Positions 52,063 through 63,785 of a DNA stretch of 64,000 nt are shown here, in pieces (within the stretch, counting starts at the first letter, position 1; each line of letters opens with the position of its first letter). Position numbers and translations under genes: made by a program. The stretch comes from Faecalibacterium longum CLA-AA-H243. Lineage in GTDB: Bacteria; Bacillota; Clostridia; Oscillospirales; Ruminococcaceae. A model generated the notes under the pieces. The model worked only from the letters and a program-made list of their open reading frames with translations, was not told the DNA's origin and did no database searches. The stretch covers positions 218,710 to 282,709 of the forward strand of contig NZ_JAJEQG010000001.1 of NCBI RefSeq assembly GCF_020687245.1, read 5' to 3'.

Positions 52063-52996
52063 GCGTGAAAAGCTGATTGAGCTGAAAGACCTTCAGATCA
52101 CCTTTGGCTCCGGCAAAAAGAAGTTCGTGGCCGTGGACCACGTCAATTTTGACATCTACAAGGGCGAGACCTTCTCGCTGGTCGGCGAGTCCGGCTCTGG
52201 CAAGACCACCATTGGCCGTGCCATCTGCCGCATCAACCCGACCTCGGGCGGCGACATCTTCTTCAAGGGCCAGAAGATCAACGGCAAGATCTCCAAGGAG
52301 CTGGACCGTGAGGTTATCCGCAAGGTGCAGATGATCTTCCAGGACCCCATGGCCTCCCTGAACGAGCGCGCCAAGGTCGAGTACATCGTGGCTGAGGGTC
52401 TGTTGAACCACCACCTGTACAAGGACCAGAATGACCTGCACGAAAAGGTCATGAACGCTCTGCACGAGGTCGGCCTGCTGCCGGAGTTCGCCTCCCGCTT
52501 CCCCCACGAGTTCTCGGGCGGCCAGCGTCAGCGTATCGGCATCGCCCGTGCGCTGGTCATGGAGCCGGAGTTCATCGTGGCCGACGAGCCCATCTCTGCA
52601 CTGGACGTCTCCATCCGTGCGCAGGTGCTGAACCTGCTGAACAGCATGAAGAAGTCCCGCGGTCTGACCTACCTGTTCATCGCCCACGACCTGTCGGTCG
52701 TCCGGTTCATCTCGGACCGCATCGCCGTCATCAGCAAGGGCCGCATCGTGGAGCTGGCAGAGGCTGAAGAGCTGTTCCTCCATCCCCTGCACCCCTACAC
52801 CAAAGCTCTGCTGAGCGCTGTTCCCATCCCCGACCCGGGTCTGGAAAAAAAGAAGAAGCTTCTGGTCTACGACCCCTCCATCCACGACTACAGCGTGGAC
52901 AAGCCGGTGTGGGAGGAGATTGCCAACGGCCACTTCGTCTATGGCAACCAGAAGGAGCTGGAAGGCTACCGCAAGGAATATCAGAGCCAGCTCTAA
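52055..52996 (+). CDS. oppF: Oligopeptide ABC transporter ATP-binding protein OppF
   Basis: This 313-residue ABC ATPase has Walker [13 protein letters not shown], signature [10 protein letters not shown] and Walker [13 protein letters not shown], plus the short OppF C-terminal tail. It partners OppD to power peptide import. GGGAGG precedes its ATG within the end of oppD. It is the last gene of the operon, followed by a strong terminator. Confidence 0.95.
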   Translation: MAEREKLIELKDLQITFGSGKKKFVAVDHVNFDIYKGETFSLVGESGSGKTTIGRAICRINPTSGGDIFFKGQKINGKISKELDREVIRKVQMIFQDPMASLNERAKVEYIVAEGLLNHHLYKDQNDLHEKVMNALHEVGLLPEFASRFPHEFSGGQRQRIGIARALVMEPEFIVADEPISALDVSIRAQVLNLLNSMKKSRGLTYLFIAHDLSVVRFISDRIAVISKGRIVELAEAEELFLHPLHPYTKALLSAVPIPDPGLEKKKKLLVYDPSIHDYSVDKPVWEEIANGHFVYGNQKELEGYRKEYQSQL

Positions 52997-53029
52997 GCAC
53001 TGTCACTTGACTGTATTTTAACACAAATG

Positions 53030-53069
53030 CCCCGCCGCATTGGGAAGCATCCCATTGCGGCGGGGTTTT
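53030..53069 (+). terminator. Terminator of the opp operon
   Basis: CCCCGCCGCA pairs with TGCGGCGGGG, with inner TGGGA/TCCCA, followed by TTTTG. Confidence 0.9.
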
Positions 53070-53080
53070 GTGCTGTATAA

Positions 53081-53124
53081 AAAGAGGCCGCTTCCCGTAT
53101 TTCTGCCGGGAAGCGGCCTCTTTG
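53081..53124 (-). terminator. Terminator of the nifS-thiI-cinA operon
   Basis: GAGGCCGCTTCCC pairs with GGGAAGCGGCCTC with A-rich and T-rich flanks. It is usable in both directions and lies 4 nt past the last minus-strand gene. Confidence 0.85.
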
Positions 53125-53128
53125 TGTT

Positions 53129-54061
53129 TTATATCAGTCTTGCACCGGGCTTCGGCTCATGGACCTGCCAAAGGGTGACCCACTCGGGCAGATGCAGGGT
53201 CTTCAGGCGCTGGGGCAGGGCGGCGAGATCGCCGCCCGTGAGATACCACGCCACACCGAACGCCGCCAGTGCCAGGATCACCAGCACCGCCAGCAGAACG
53301 CGGAGAGGATGCTTCTTCTTTGGGGTGGGGTCCTTGCTCTGCGAACGGCCCGAAGGATCGCTCTGTTTGACCTGTCCGGCGGGAAGGAAGCCTGTCCCCT
53401 CGGCCTGCGGCAGACCGGCAGCGGCGCGGCGCACCATATCCAGCAGCCAGAGACCGGGGTTATCTGCGGCGGAGACGGTGCGGAGCCAGCAGCCTTTTTT
53501 GGTGCTGAGCACCAGCACATGGTCGCTTTCCCGCTCGGCACAGGCCACGGCCAGCTCTGTTCCCACGATGCGGCGGGCCGCCTGCGCCCGGGCGAGGGCC
53601 AGACGGACAGGGTCGGGTTTGTCCCCTTCCCCGCCGAGCTTGGCCCGGGCACGCTTTTCGATTTGGGGGCCGACCTTGGCGTCGGCATAGCTCATGGTGC
53701 CGAAGTCATAGACCTTCTCGGCACCGGGGACTTTCTCGAGCCGGGATTCCAGCAGCGCACCGGCGGCGGCATCGCCGCAGGCCAGCAGACGATCATGGGC
53801 TTCCAGCGCCTGCACGGCGGCAGCGGCCAGACTGGTATCGCCTGCACCGTATACGTCCGCACCAAAGCTGCTGCGGAGGCTCTGGGCCGCCTTTTTCAGT
53901 CCCGTGGGCGTGTCCGCATGGACAGCCAGCAGCGTCTCTGCGCCCCGGCTCTTCCACTGGGCCTCAGCCCTCCATTGGGGCGCAAACAGCGCCACAGCGG
54001 CCGCCAGCCGCCCCTGCGGCGCACCGTACAGGCGCAGCACACAGCGGGTCTCCTCTGCCAA
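53129..54061 (-). CDS. Degenerate CinA-like paralogue with a C-terminal membrane helix
   Basis: The start is TTG at 54061, with GAGGGG about 11 nt upstream; the product is 310 residues. It aligns by eye with the middle and C-terminal parts of the adjacent CinA: CVLRLYGAPQGRLAAAVALF with its VLRVLGGESDIEYKVRDLL, and LLACGDAAAGALLESRL with TIATAESCTGGLIAQRL. The amidase-type SCTGG is replaced by AAAGA, so it is probably catalytically dead. A Lys-rich stretch and one helix (LRVLLAVLVILALAAFGVAW, about 250-270) follow, then about 35 residues. I infer a membrane-tethered pseudoenzyme; no function is known to me. Confidence 0.65.
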   Translation of the reverse strand: MAEETRCVLRLYGAPQGRLAAAVALFAPQWRAEAQWKSRGAETLLAVHADTPTGLKKAAQSLRSSFGADVYGAGDTSLAAAAVQALEAHDRLLACGDAAAGALLESRLEKVPGAEKVYDFGTMSYADAKVGPQIEKRARAKLGGEGDKPDPVRLALARAQAARRIVGTELAVACAERESDHVLVLSTKKGCWLRTVSAADNPGLWLLDMVRRAAAGLPQAEGTGFLPAGQVKQSDPSGRSQSKDPTPKKKHPLRVLLAVLVILALAAFGVAWYLTGGDLAALPQRLKTLHLPEWVTLWQVHEPKPGARLI

Positions 54062-54087
54062 ATCCCATCAACCCCTCATTTTGATTT

Positions 54088-55404
54088 TTACCGGACGAAC
54101 ACCTCATCCAGTGCGGCCAGCGCTTCGTCGTCCGACTGCTGGGCTGCGGTGAGGGCCTGCGTCCCGGCAGGGACTTTGCCCTGTGCCAGACGCAGCACCA
54201 GTTCCAGTGCAGCCTGTGCGGCCCGGGCGCGCACCAGCGCACGGTCAGGCCGGGAGACGAAAAGCTTCTTGACGTAGGCCACGCCATCCCGGGCAGCGCC
54301 CAGATAAACGGTGCCGACAGGGCGCACTTCGTCGCCGCCGGTGGGGCCGGCCACGCCGGTGACGCTCACAGCGATGTCAGCGCCCGAAGCCTTTGCCGCG
54401 CCCAGAGCCATCTGTGCCGCCACGGGGGCGGACACGACGTTGTACTTTTCGATGACCGCCGGGTCCACGCCCACGAGCTTTGCCTTGGCCTGCTCCCAGT
54501 AGGTGACAAAGCCATAGCCGAACACCTCGCTGGAACCGGACACGGAGGTCAGGCGCTGTGCGATGAGGCCGCCGGTGCAGCTCTCGGCGGTGGCGATGGT
54601 CAGCCCCTTTTCCTGCAGGGTATGGACCACCGTCTCTTCCAGACCGGCCACATCCTCATCATACACCGCATCGCCCAGCATATCATAGAACTTTTTGGCA
54701 TACGCGCGGCACATTTTTTCGCCGTCCTCGTCGGAGCGGGCGCGGGCGGTAATGCGGATCTCGCACTCACCGGTCTTGCAGTAGATGGCGGCGGTGGGGT
54801 TCGGGTTTTCCAGCAGGTCGCGCACCTTATACTCAATATCGCTCTCGCCGCCCAGCACACGGAGGGTAACGGAGTGGAGAGTGCAGTTCTGGCGCTCCAT
54901 CAGCAGAGGGCGGACGCTCTCCGTCCACATGGCCTTCATCTCGTGGGGGACACCGGGCATAAGGACGGCACAGTGGCCGTCCTGCTCGAACCACGCGCCG
55001 GGGGCAGTGCCGTGGTTGTTGATGATTTTATGGCCCTTGGTGGGGACCATCGCCTGTTTGCGGTTGTTTGGAGTGGTCTCGCGGCCGGTGCGGGCAAAGT
55101 AGCTGGTGATCTTATCCCACTCGGCCTCATCGAAGGCCAGCTCATCCCCGAAGCAGGCGGCAACGGTCTCCTTGGTCAGGTCGTCCGCCGTGGGGCCGAG
55201 GCCGCCGGTAAAGACCAGCAAGTCGCAGCGGCTCTTGGCCTCGTTGACGAAATCAGCCAGACGGCCATGATTGTCACCGATGGTGCTCTCCCGCTGGACC
55301 GTGATGCCCAGATCAGCCAGCTCCCGGCTGAGGTACTGGGCGTTGGTGTTGAGGATATTGCCGAGAAGGAGCTCGGTACCCACACTGATGATCTCTGCTG
55401 TCAT
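54088..55404 (-). CDS. cinA: Competence/damage-inducible protein CinA
   Basis: This 438-residue CinA has an N-terminal molybdopterin-binding-like domain (GTELLLGNILNTNAQYLSRE; FTGGLGPTADD), a middle domain (VLRVLGGESDIEYKVRDLL) and a C-terminal PncC-type nicotinamide-nucleotide amidase domain (TAESCTGGLIAQRLTSV; GVAGPTGGDEVRPVGTVY). It hydrolyses NMN and ADP-ribose-type pyridine nucleotide by-products. It starts 3 nt after thiI and is followed by its degenerate paralogue. Confidence 0.95.
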   Translation of the reverse strand: MTAEIISVGTELLLGNILNTNAQYLSRELADLGITVQRESTIGDNHGRLADFVNEAKSRCDLLVFTGGLGPTADDLTKETVAACFGDELAFDEAEWDKITSYFARTGRETTPNNRKQAMVPTKGHKIINNHGTAPGAWFEQDGHCAVLMPGVPHEMKAMWTESVRPLLMERQNCTLHSVTLRVLGGESDIEYKVRDLLENPNPTAAIYCKTGECEIRITARARSDEDGEKMCRAYAKKFYDMLGDAVYDEDVAGLEETVVHTLQEKGLTIATAESCTGGLIAQRLTSVSGSSEVFGYGFVTYWEQAKAKLVGVDPAVIEKYNVVSAPVAAQMALGAAKASGADIAVSVTGVAGPTGGDEVRPVGTVYLGAARDGVAYVKKLFVSRPDRALVRARAAQAALELVLRLAQGKVPAGTQALTAAQQSDDEALAALDEVFVR

Positions 55405-55407
55405 GGC

Positions 55408-56607
55408 TCAGCCCTCGAATTCCACGTCGTCGGTGATGCGCAGGCGGATACGCTCGGTGGCCTCTGCGGCCTCGGCTTCCAGCTCTGCCAGACCGGGCAT
55501 CCCGGCCTCGGCTTCGAGGATCTCGCTCAGTTCGGGGCGGATCTTCGGGTGCGGCGGGGTAAAGATGGTGCAGCAGTCCTCGTAGGGCAGGATGCTCGTC
55601 TCAAAGGTGTTGATGTGGCGGGCCGTCTCGACGATCTCGGTCTTGTCCATGCCGATGAGGGGACGGAGGATGGGCAGGTCCTGGGCGGCGTCGGTACACT
55701 GCAGAGCCTTGACGGTCTGGCTGGCCACCTGTGCCAGGCTCTCGCCGGTGACGAGGGCTTCACAGCCCTGCTTCCTGGCGATGATGTTGGCAATGCGCAT
55801 CATGCTGCGGCGCATGAGGACGGTGAAGAGAACATCGGGCGCGTTATCGCGGATATACTCCTGAGGCTTGGTATACGGCACCACAAAGAGGTTGGTGCTG
55901 CCGGTATAGGGGGTGATGAGCTGGGCCAGAGCCTTAACTTTTAGTTTTGCGCGTTCAGAAGTATACGGAGGGGACGCAAAATGGATGTGGTCGAGACCGA
56001 GGCCTCGCTTTGCCATCCGGTATGCCGCCACAGGGCTGTCGATGCCGCCGGACAGCATATTGAGGGCGCGGCCGGAGGTTCCGACAGGCAGACCACCCTC
56101 ACCCTGTATTTTGGGGCCGTGGATATACGCACCGTAATCGCGGATTTCCACGATGACCTTGAACTGCGGGTTCTTGACGTCCACCCGCAGGTAGTTGTGC
56201 CTGCCCAGCAGATAGGCACCCAGCTCCCGCATCAGTTCGGGACTGGTCATGGGGAAGGTCTTATCGGAACGGCGGGCCTCGACCTTGAAGGTCTTGATGC
56301 CGTGGAGGCTGTCGCCCAGATAATCCTCGGCGGTCTGGCAGATGGTGTCGAAATCCTTCTCACAGACCACAGCACGGCTGAGGGCCGCGAGGCCGAACAC
56401 CTTGCTCACCCGCTCAAAGGCGAGGTCCATATCAATATCTTCCTCTTCCGGCTCCATGTAGAAGGTGGACTGGGTGCAGTAGACGCGGAACTTGCCCACC
56501 GTCTTGAGACGGTAGCGCAGGATCTTCATCATCGTCGATTCAAACTGGTTGCGGTTGAGGCCCTTCAGGGACATTTCGCCCTGATAGCCCATAATGACTT
56601 CTCTCAT
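55408..56607 (-). CDS. thiI: tRNA 4-thiouridine sulfurtransferase ThiI (no rhodanese domain)
   Basis: This 399-residue enzyme thiolates uridine 8 of tRNA. It has a ferredoxin-like/THUMP region (to about residue 170), then the PP-loop ATPase motif MLSGGIDSPVAAYRMAKRG, and ends near residue 395 without the C-terminal rhodanese domain of E. coli ThiI. As in B. subtilis, sulfur should be supplied directly by the adjacent NifS-type desulfurase gene, 9 nt upstream. Confidence 0.95.
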   Translation of the reverse strand: MREVIMGYQGEMSLKGLNRNQFESTMMKILRYRLKTVGKFRVYCTQSTFYMEPEEEDIDMDLAFERVSKVFGLAALSRAVVCEKDFDTICQTAEDYLGDSLHGIKTFKVEARRSDKTFPMTSPELMRELGAYLLGRHNYLRVDVKNPQFKVIVEIRDYGAYIHGPKIQGEGGLPVGTSGRALNMLSGGIDSPVAAYRMAKRGLGLDHIHFASPPYTSERAKLKVKALAQLITPYTGSTNLFVVPYTKPQEYIRDNAPDVLFTVLMRRSMMRIANIIARKQGCEALVTGESLAQVASQTVKALQCTDAAQDLPILRPLIGMDKTEIVETARHINTFETSILPYEDCCTIFTPPHPKIRPELSEILEAEAGMPGLAELEAEAAEATERIRLRITDDVEFEG

Positions 56608-56616
56608 CGTTACTCC

Positions 56617-57768
56617 TTACTTTTTGATTCTCTGCAAGTGCTTCATACCATCCTCAAAGCGCTCGAGGAAGGCATCCACATCCTCCGGGGTGTTGTCGGC
56701 ACAGAAGGACACCCGGATGGCCGTGTCGATGGCCAGCGGGTCGCGGCCCATAGCCGCCAGCGTGTGGCTGGGCTGTCCTCTGCCGCAGGCACTGGCCGAC
56801 GAGACGTAGATCTGCTTCTCGGACAGCCAGGCCAGCATCGTCTCACTCTTGATGCAGTTCTCGCTGAAATTCAGCACCTCAGGCACAGCGCCCGCCGGGC
56901 TGTTGATCTCCACCTCCGGGAACACAGAAAGCCCCGCGCGGAGGCGGTCGTTGAGGGCGCGCACAGCCTTGTCACGGCTCTTGATGCTGCCGGCCAGGCG
57001 GGTGGCCGCAGCGGCAAGGCCCAGCGCATAGGGCAGGTTTTCGGTGCCGGGGCGGAGGCCGCGCTCCTGCTCACCGCCCAGATAGGGCGGCTGGAACGCC
57101 TGCACCAGCCGGTCACTCAGGTAGAGCGCACCGATACCCTTGGGTGCGTGGATCTTGTGGCCGCTGACGGTCATCGTGTCAATGTTGTCCAGCTTGATGG
57201 GGACGCGCATCCACGCCTGCACAGCGTCCACATGGACGATGGTTCGGCTGTTACGGCGCTTGACCTCGGCAGCCAGACGCTCCACGTCATTGCGGGTGCC
57301 TATCTCGTTGTTGACCATCATGCAGGCCACGAGGATGGTATTCTTGTCCACGGCATCCAGCATCTTGTTGATGTCCAATGTACCGTCGGCCTGAGGCTTC
57401 ACGACAGTGACGTTATAGCCCTGCGCGGCCAGACGTTCCAGCGGGCGCTGGACGCTGGGGTGTTCGAAGCCCGACACCACGATGCCTTTGCCGAAAGTGC
57501 GGGTCTGGGCGGCGCCCAGCAGGGCCAGATTATTGCCCTCGCTGCCGCAGGAGGTAAAGTACAGCTCCTTCGACTTGCAGCCCAGGGTGCGGGCCACAGC
57601 GGCACGGGCGGCGTTCAGGGCCTCTTCGCTCCGTGCGCCGGGGGCATAGAGGCTGGAGGGGTTGGCCCAGTGCTCCCGCATGGCTTTGTCTATCACGTCT
57701 GCCACCTCGGGAGCAACGATGGTGGTGGCAGCGTTATCCAGATAATGCAGTTCCGGATCATGCAGCAT
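56617..57768 (-). CDS. nifS: Cysteine desulfurase (NifS/NifZ-type)
   Basis: This 383-residue PLP enzyme frees sulfur from cysteine. YLDNAATT opens it, the PLP lysine is in TVSGHKIHAPKG, and the active cysteine is in SSASACGRGQPSHTL. ATG 57768 has AGGAATG 9 nt upstream; the longer frame to 57852 lacks support. It heads the operon nifS-thiI-cinA-cinA-like and most likely donates sulfur to ThiI for 4-thiouridine. Confidence 0.95.
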   Translation of the reverse strand: MLHDPELHYLDNAATTIVAPEVADVIDKAMREHWANPSSLYAPGARSEEALNAARAAVARTLGCKSKELYFTSCGSEGNNLALLGAAQTRTFGKGIVVSGFEHPSVQRPLERLAAQGYNVTVVKPQADGTLDINKMLDAVDKNTILVACMMVNNEIGTRNDVERLAAEVKRRNSRTIVHVDAVQAWMRVPIKLDNIDTMTVSGHKIHAPKGIGALYLSDRLVQAFQPPYLGGEQERGLRPGTENLPYALGLAAAATRLAGSIKSRDKAVRALNDRLRAGLSVFPEVEINSPAGAVPEVLNFSENCIKSETMLAWLSEKQIYVSSASACGRGQPSHTLAAMGRDPLAIDTAIRVSFCADNTPEDVDAFLERFEDGMKHLQRIKK

Positions 57769-57807
57769 AATTTCATTCCTGCCTTTTGTGCATAAAATAT
57801 CAGGATA

Positions 57808-57836
57808 AGTATACCACAAAGTTCCGCATAACGCAA
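57808..57836 (-). promoter_or_regulatory. Promoter of the nifS-thiI-cinA operon
   Basis: TTGCGT, a 17-nt spacer and TATACT lie on the minus strand, about 40 bp before nifS. Confidence 0.55.
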
Positions 57837-57852
57837 AATATTTGCACAGCAA

Positions 57853-57887
57853 AAAAGGGACTGCTCCATGCAGGAGCAGTCCCTTTC
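57853..57887 (-). terminator. Terminator after the 95-codon gene
   Basis: GGGACTGCTCC pairs with GGAGCAGTCCC with a 5-nt loop, followed on the minus strand by TTTTTTG. Confidence 0.88.
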
Positions 57888-57912
57888 AGCAGCTTGCGGT
57901 TCGCGTTTGGGT

Positions 57913-58200
57913 TCAGCCGTTCTCGTTTGCCTTCTGCAGCCAGATGCTGCCGATGTCCAGCGCATTGTACAGGCCGTTCTTGGTGGTCTGACGTGCCACG
58001 CGGGCCTCACGGGGCTTGGACTCATCGGTAGAGAGCAGCTGCAGATGGACCTTGTCTGCCACATCCACACCGCCCACGGTCTTGGTGGACTGGATTTGCA
58101 GATAAAGCACATACGGGTCGGTCATGCAGCCGTAATACAGCTCATTGTCCTTGCGGACGAGGGGCTTGCCTTTATAAGTCAGTTTCGGAGTAAATGGCAT
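57913..58200 (-). CDS. Small conserved-looking protein of unknown function
   Basis: This 95-residue soluble protein begins MPFTPKLTYKGKPLVRKDNE. It has mixed beta-like segments (YVLYLQIQSTKTVGG, KVHLQLLSTD) and an alpha-like end (GLYNALDIGSIWLQKA). No membrane helix or known motif is visible. GGGAGG lies upstream of the ATG, a promoter (58235-58264) precedes it and a terminator follows, so it is a well-defined single-gene unit. Family unknown to me. Confidence 0.75.
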   Translation of the reverse strand: MPFTPKLTYKGKPLVRKDNELYYGCMTDPYVLYLQIQSTKTVGGVDVADKVHLQLLSTDESKPREARVARQTTKNGLYNALDIGSIWLQKANENG

Positions 58201-58234
58201 CGTGAAAGCCTCCCTATCATACTTGATTCACTTT

Positions 58235-58264
58235 AGTATATCATATTTATAACAGAAAACGCAA
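58235..58264 (-). promoter_or_regulatory. Promoter of the 95-codon gene
   Basis: TTGCGT, an 18-nt spacer and TATACT lie on the minus strand. The hexamers are the same as in the nifS promoter. Confidence 0.5.
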
Positions 58265-58302
58265 GGGCAGGCCCCCGGAATATGGGAATTTTTCCTCACG
58301 GG

Positions 58303-58331
58303 TTGCACGGGCCGGGGCTGTGCTGTATAAT
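58303..58331 (+). promoter_or_regulatory. Promoter of the SGNH hydrolase gene
   Basis: TTGCAC, a 17-nt spacer and a consensus TATAAT lie about 37 bp before the ATG. Confidence 0.65.
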
Positions 58332-58368
58332 AGGGGCGAAAGTTACCATTCCGCCACAGGAGGACATT

Positions 58369-59253
58369 ATGGCAGATTATCAGGAATATCGCCGCCGCAT
58401 CCTTCACCGGCGCTGGCGCAGGATGTTCATCACCGCTGCGCTGCTCATCCTACTGGTGCTTCTGGCCGCTGTGGGCGTCCTCTGGAAGCGCCTTCACCGC
58501 GAGCCAGCTCCCAATACGGCCCAAGGCCCCACCATTCTGCAGCAGGAGCTGACCGGCAGCGAGTGGAACACCATCAGCTACACCCCGGCCCGACGCCTCA
58601 GTGTCCAGACCCTCGACAACGGGATGACTGCGATGGACTTCCGCCTCGCCGCCCAGCCTGCCAGCCCTGCCGTAGAGCGGAGCAGCTTTTCGGACGTGAG
58701 TTTTTTGGGCGACAGCCTGACACAGGGGATGCAGCTGTACGACACCGGCCTGCCCAACGCGCACTTCTGCGCCTATAAGGGCGTCGGCCCCAATGCCGTC
58801 GTCAACAACACCACCTGCCGCCGGGCCGATGGCGAAAAGGAAGTCCCGATGGAGGCGCTGGCCTCCCAGCAGCCCCGGGCACTTTACATCCTGCTGGGTA
58901 CCAATGTGCTGACCTCTGACAGTGATTATACCAGCTTCCTCACCTATTACCGGCTGATGCTGGACATGATCTCGCAGGCACTGCCCAACACGAAAATTTA
59001 CGTCCAGTCCATCACCCCGGTCCGGCCTGAAGTGAGCCAAAAGTCCCCCGGCCTCTACAAGGAGCGGCTCTGTGAGATAAACGATGCTCTTTCGGCCATC
59101 GCGCTGGAAAAGGGCTGCACCTTCCTGAACCTCTGGGAGGCGCTGGCCGACGAGAACGGCGACCTCATCGAGGAATACGCCCAGCCGGACGGCTACCATC
59201 TGCTGCCCGCCGGGTACGACGCATGGGTGGATTATCTCTGCACCCACACCTGA
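58369..59253 (+). CDS. Membrane-anchored SGNH/GDSL-family hydrolase
   Basis: This 294-residue protein has a basic N-terminus, one membrane helix (MFITAALLILLVLLAAVGVLW, about 24-44), and an extracytoplasmic SGNH hydrolase domain. Catalytic Ser is in SFLGDSLTQGMQLYD, block III is LLGTNVLT, and the Asp-His pair is in QPDGYHLLPAGY. Such enzymes often remove acyl groups from cell-surface polymers; the substrate here is unknown. AGGAGG lies 4-5 nt before ATG 58369. The gene stands alone, between its own promoter and a bidirectional terminator. Confidence 0.9.
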   Translation: MADYQEYRRRILHRRWRRMFITAALLILLVLLAAVGVLWKRLHREPAPNTAQGPTILQQELTGSEWNTISYTPARRLSVQTLDNGMTAMDFRLAAQPASPAVERSSFSDVSFLGDSLTQGMQLYDTGLPNAHFCAYKGVGPNAVVNNTTCRRADGEKEVPMEALASQQPRALYILLGTNVLTSDSDYTSFLTYYRLMLDMISQALPNTKIYVQSITPVRPEVSQKSPGLYKERLCEINDALSAIALEKGCTFLNLWEALADENGDLIEEYAQPDGYHLLPAGYDAWVDYLCTHT

Positions 59254-59261
59254 TAGCGATA

Positions 59262-59298
59262 AAAAGGCCCTCTCAGCGCCGCTGAGAGGGCCTTTTGC
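59262..59298. terminator. Bidirectional terminator between SGNH hydrolase and M20 amidohydrolase genes
   Basis: AAAAGGCCCTCTCAGC pairs with GCTGAGAGGGCCTTTT around a 3-nt loop. Confidence 0.9.
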
Positions 59299-59308
59299 TG
59301 TCTTAATA

Positions 59309-60547
59309 TCAGAACGCGATGCCGGCGTTGTCGTACAGCCAGCGGAGTGCGAACCAGCCAAAAGCTGCAGAACCCTCGTAGAGGATGCTGTCGTCGAACC
59401 GCACCTTGGGGTGGTGCTGGCCGTAGCAGCAGCCCTGCTCCGGGCCGCCTGCGGCGATGAACATGCTCACAGTAGGCACTTCATGGCTCACGAAGGCGAA
59501 ATCCTCGCTGCCGCCGCCGGGCTTGCCGCCGGTGAGGGCAGTCATGTCCATGGCGCCCTTCCCCAGCAGCTCGGTCATATAGTCCATCGCATTCTCGGCG
59601 AGGGGCTTGTCCACCACCATGCAGGGGCAGTAATCGGCGAAGGATACCTCTGCGGTGCAGCGGAATGCCGCCGCCACGCCCTGCGCGATCTCGGTCATGC
59701 GGGTTCGAATGAGTTCGCCGGTCTTATTCTCCGGGTCGGTAGTACGGATGGTCCCCCACATCTGGGCCACATCCGGGATGACATTGGATGCCGCACCAGC
59801 CTCGAAACGGCCGGTGGTCAGCACACCGAAGTCGCCGGGCTTCAGCTCCCGGCTGTTGATCTCCTGCAGGGCGATGTGGATGTGGGCCGCAGCCGTGATG
59901 GGATCGATGCAGTTTTCCGGGGTAGAGCCGTGACCGCCCTTGCCCTTGACCACGATATGGTACTGCTCACAGCTGGCCATCGTGATGCCGCCGCCCGGCA
60001 CCAGCACCGTACCTACAGGCAGCGGCATTCCGGCCAGCACATGGAACATCACAGCGGCGTCCACATGAGGGTCTTCCAACAGGCCGCCCGCAATCATATC
60101 CGGGGAACCCTGGAAAATTTCTTCAGCAGGCTGGAATTCCAGCTTGACCGTTCCTTCCAGCTCGTCCTCATGGGCCTTGAGCAGCTTCGCTGCACCCAGC
60201 AGCATGGCCGTATGCATATCGTGGCCGCAGCCATGCATCTTGCCGGGAACTTCTGAGCTGAACTCTTCACCCGAGTCCTCGTGGATGGGCAGGGCGTCCA
60301 TATCGGCACGCAACAGGATGGTCTTGCCGGGCTTTTTGCCGCCTGCCAGCGCAATGACACCAGCCTTGCCGCAGTCCTTCGGCTCATAGCCCATTTCCGT
60401 CAGCGCCTTCTTGACCAGTTCCTTCGTGTGGGGCAAATCGAAGCCCACCTCCGGGTGGCGATGGAGCGTCCGACGCCACTGCTGCAGCTGCGGCTCCAGT
60501 GCGCGGGCCTCCTTCAAAAGCTCTTCCGATGTGATATTCATACTCAT
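59309..60547 (-). CDS. M20-family amidohydrolase (aminoacylase/N-acyl-amino acid hydrolase type)
   Basis: This 412-residue zinc hydrolase has RRTLHRHPEVGFDLPHT, LLRADMDALPIHE, MHGCGHDMHTAMLLG and QPAEE, the M20D metal-binding set, and a dimerisation domain in the middle (GKGGHGSTPENCIDP). It should cleave N-acyl or N-carbamoyl amino acids; the substrate is not evident. GAAGGAG lies before ATG 60547. An imperfect inverted repeat sits 25-58 bp upstream of the start and may be an operator. Confidence 0.93.
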   Translation of the reverse strand: MSMNITSEELLKEARALEPQLQQWRRTLHRHPEVGFDLPHTKELVKKALTEMGYEPKDCGKAGVIALAGGKKPGKTILLRADMDALPIHEDSGEEFSSEVPGKMHGCGHDMHTAMLLGAAKLLKAHEDELEGTVKLEFQPAEEIFQGSPDMIAGGLLEDPHVDAAVMFHVLAGMPLPVGTVLVPGGGITMASCEQYHIVVKGKGGHGSTPENCIDPITAAAHIHIALQEINSRELKPGDFGVLTTGRFEAGAASNVIPDVAQMWGTIRTTDPENKTGELIRTRMTEIAQGVAAAFRCTAEVSFADYCPCMVVDKPLAENAMDYMTELLGKGAMDMTALTGGKPGGGSEDFAFVSHEVPTVSMFIAAGGPEQGCCYGQHHPKVRFDDSILYEGSAAFGWFALRWLYDNAGIAF

Positions 60548-60571
60548 CCGCTCCTTCTTTTTTAGGAAGCC

Positions 60572-60605
60572 GTTTTCATAAGCATTGCATCCCGCTTACG
60601 AAAAC
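60572..60605. promoter_or_regulatory. Inverted repeat upstream of the M20 gene
   Basis: GTTTTCATAAGC and GCTTACGAAAAC match as inverted arms at 11 of 12 positions, 10 bp apart. It is a candidate regulator site; no T-run follows, so a terminator is less likely. Confidence 0.4.
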
Positions 60606-60620
60606 AGTTTCTCGATTCAG

Positions 60621-60648
60621 AAAAAGCCCTCCCGAGGGAGAGCTTTTT
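60621..60648 (-). terminator. Terminator of secA
   Basis: AAAAGC-CCTCCC pairs with GGGAG-GCTTTT around a short loop, with T-rich flank on the minus strand, 13 nt past the secA stop. Confidence 0.8.
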
Positions 60649-60660
60649 GCTGTGTTACGT

Positions 60661-63498
<2,838 letters not shown>

Positions 63499-63579
63499 TG
63501 GTCACACCTCATGATTCTTCAAAATAGCAAACGTCCGGGCCATTTTATTGCCCCAAAACGAATATTCACACATAAATAT

Positions 63580-63608
63580 ATGATACACCAAAAGCCCCAT
63601 CCCGTCAA
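63580..63608 (-). promoter_or_regulatory. Sigma-A promoter of secA
   Basis: TTGACG, a 17-nt spacer and TATCAT on the minus strand predict a leader of about 75 nt. Nothing else is evident in the 63499-63748 gap. Confidence 0.65.
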
Positions 63609-63748
63609 ACCAGATGGTGAATTTTAGCCGGTTATTGAATGAATTTTCTGTAAATTCCTTCGACCTTTTAGACCACTGTATGGTATCGTCACTTTTCAAT
63701 GTAGTATCAGACATGGTCTGTTGCGCCGCGCACCGCATGGCACAAAAG

Positions 63749-63780
63749 AAAACGCTCCAAGATTTCTCTTAGAGCGTTTT
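63749..63780 (-). terminator. rRNA operon terminator
   Basis: AAAACGCTC pairs with GAGCGTTTT just downstream of the 5S gene on the minus strand, followed by CTTTTGTG. Confidence 0.8.
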
Positions 63781-63785
63781 GATCA

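Noticed and set aside
63502..63738. A 78-codon minus-strand ORF upstream of secA
   Set aside because: It spans the predicted secA promoter and leader, has no convincing start, and its sequence has no coding character.
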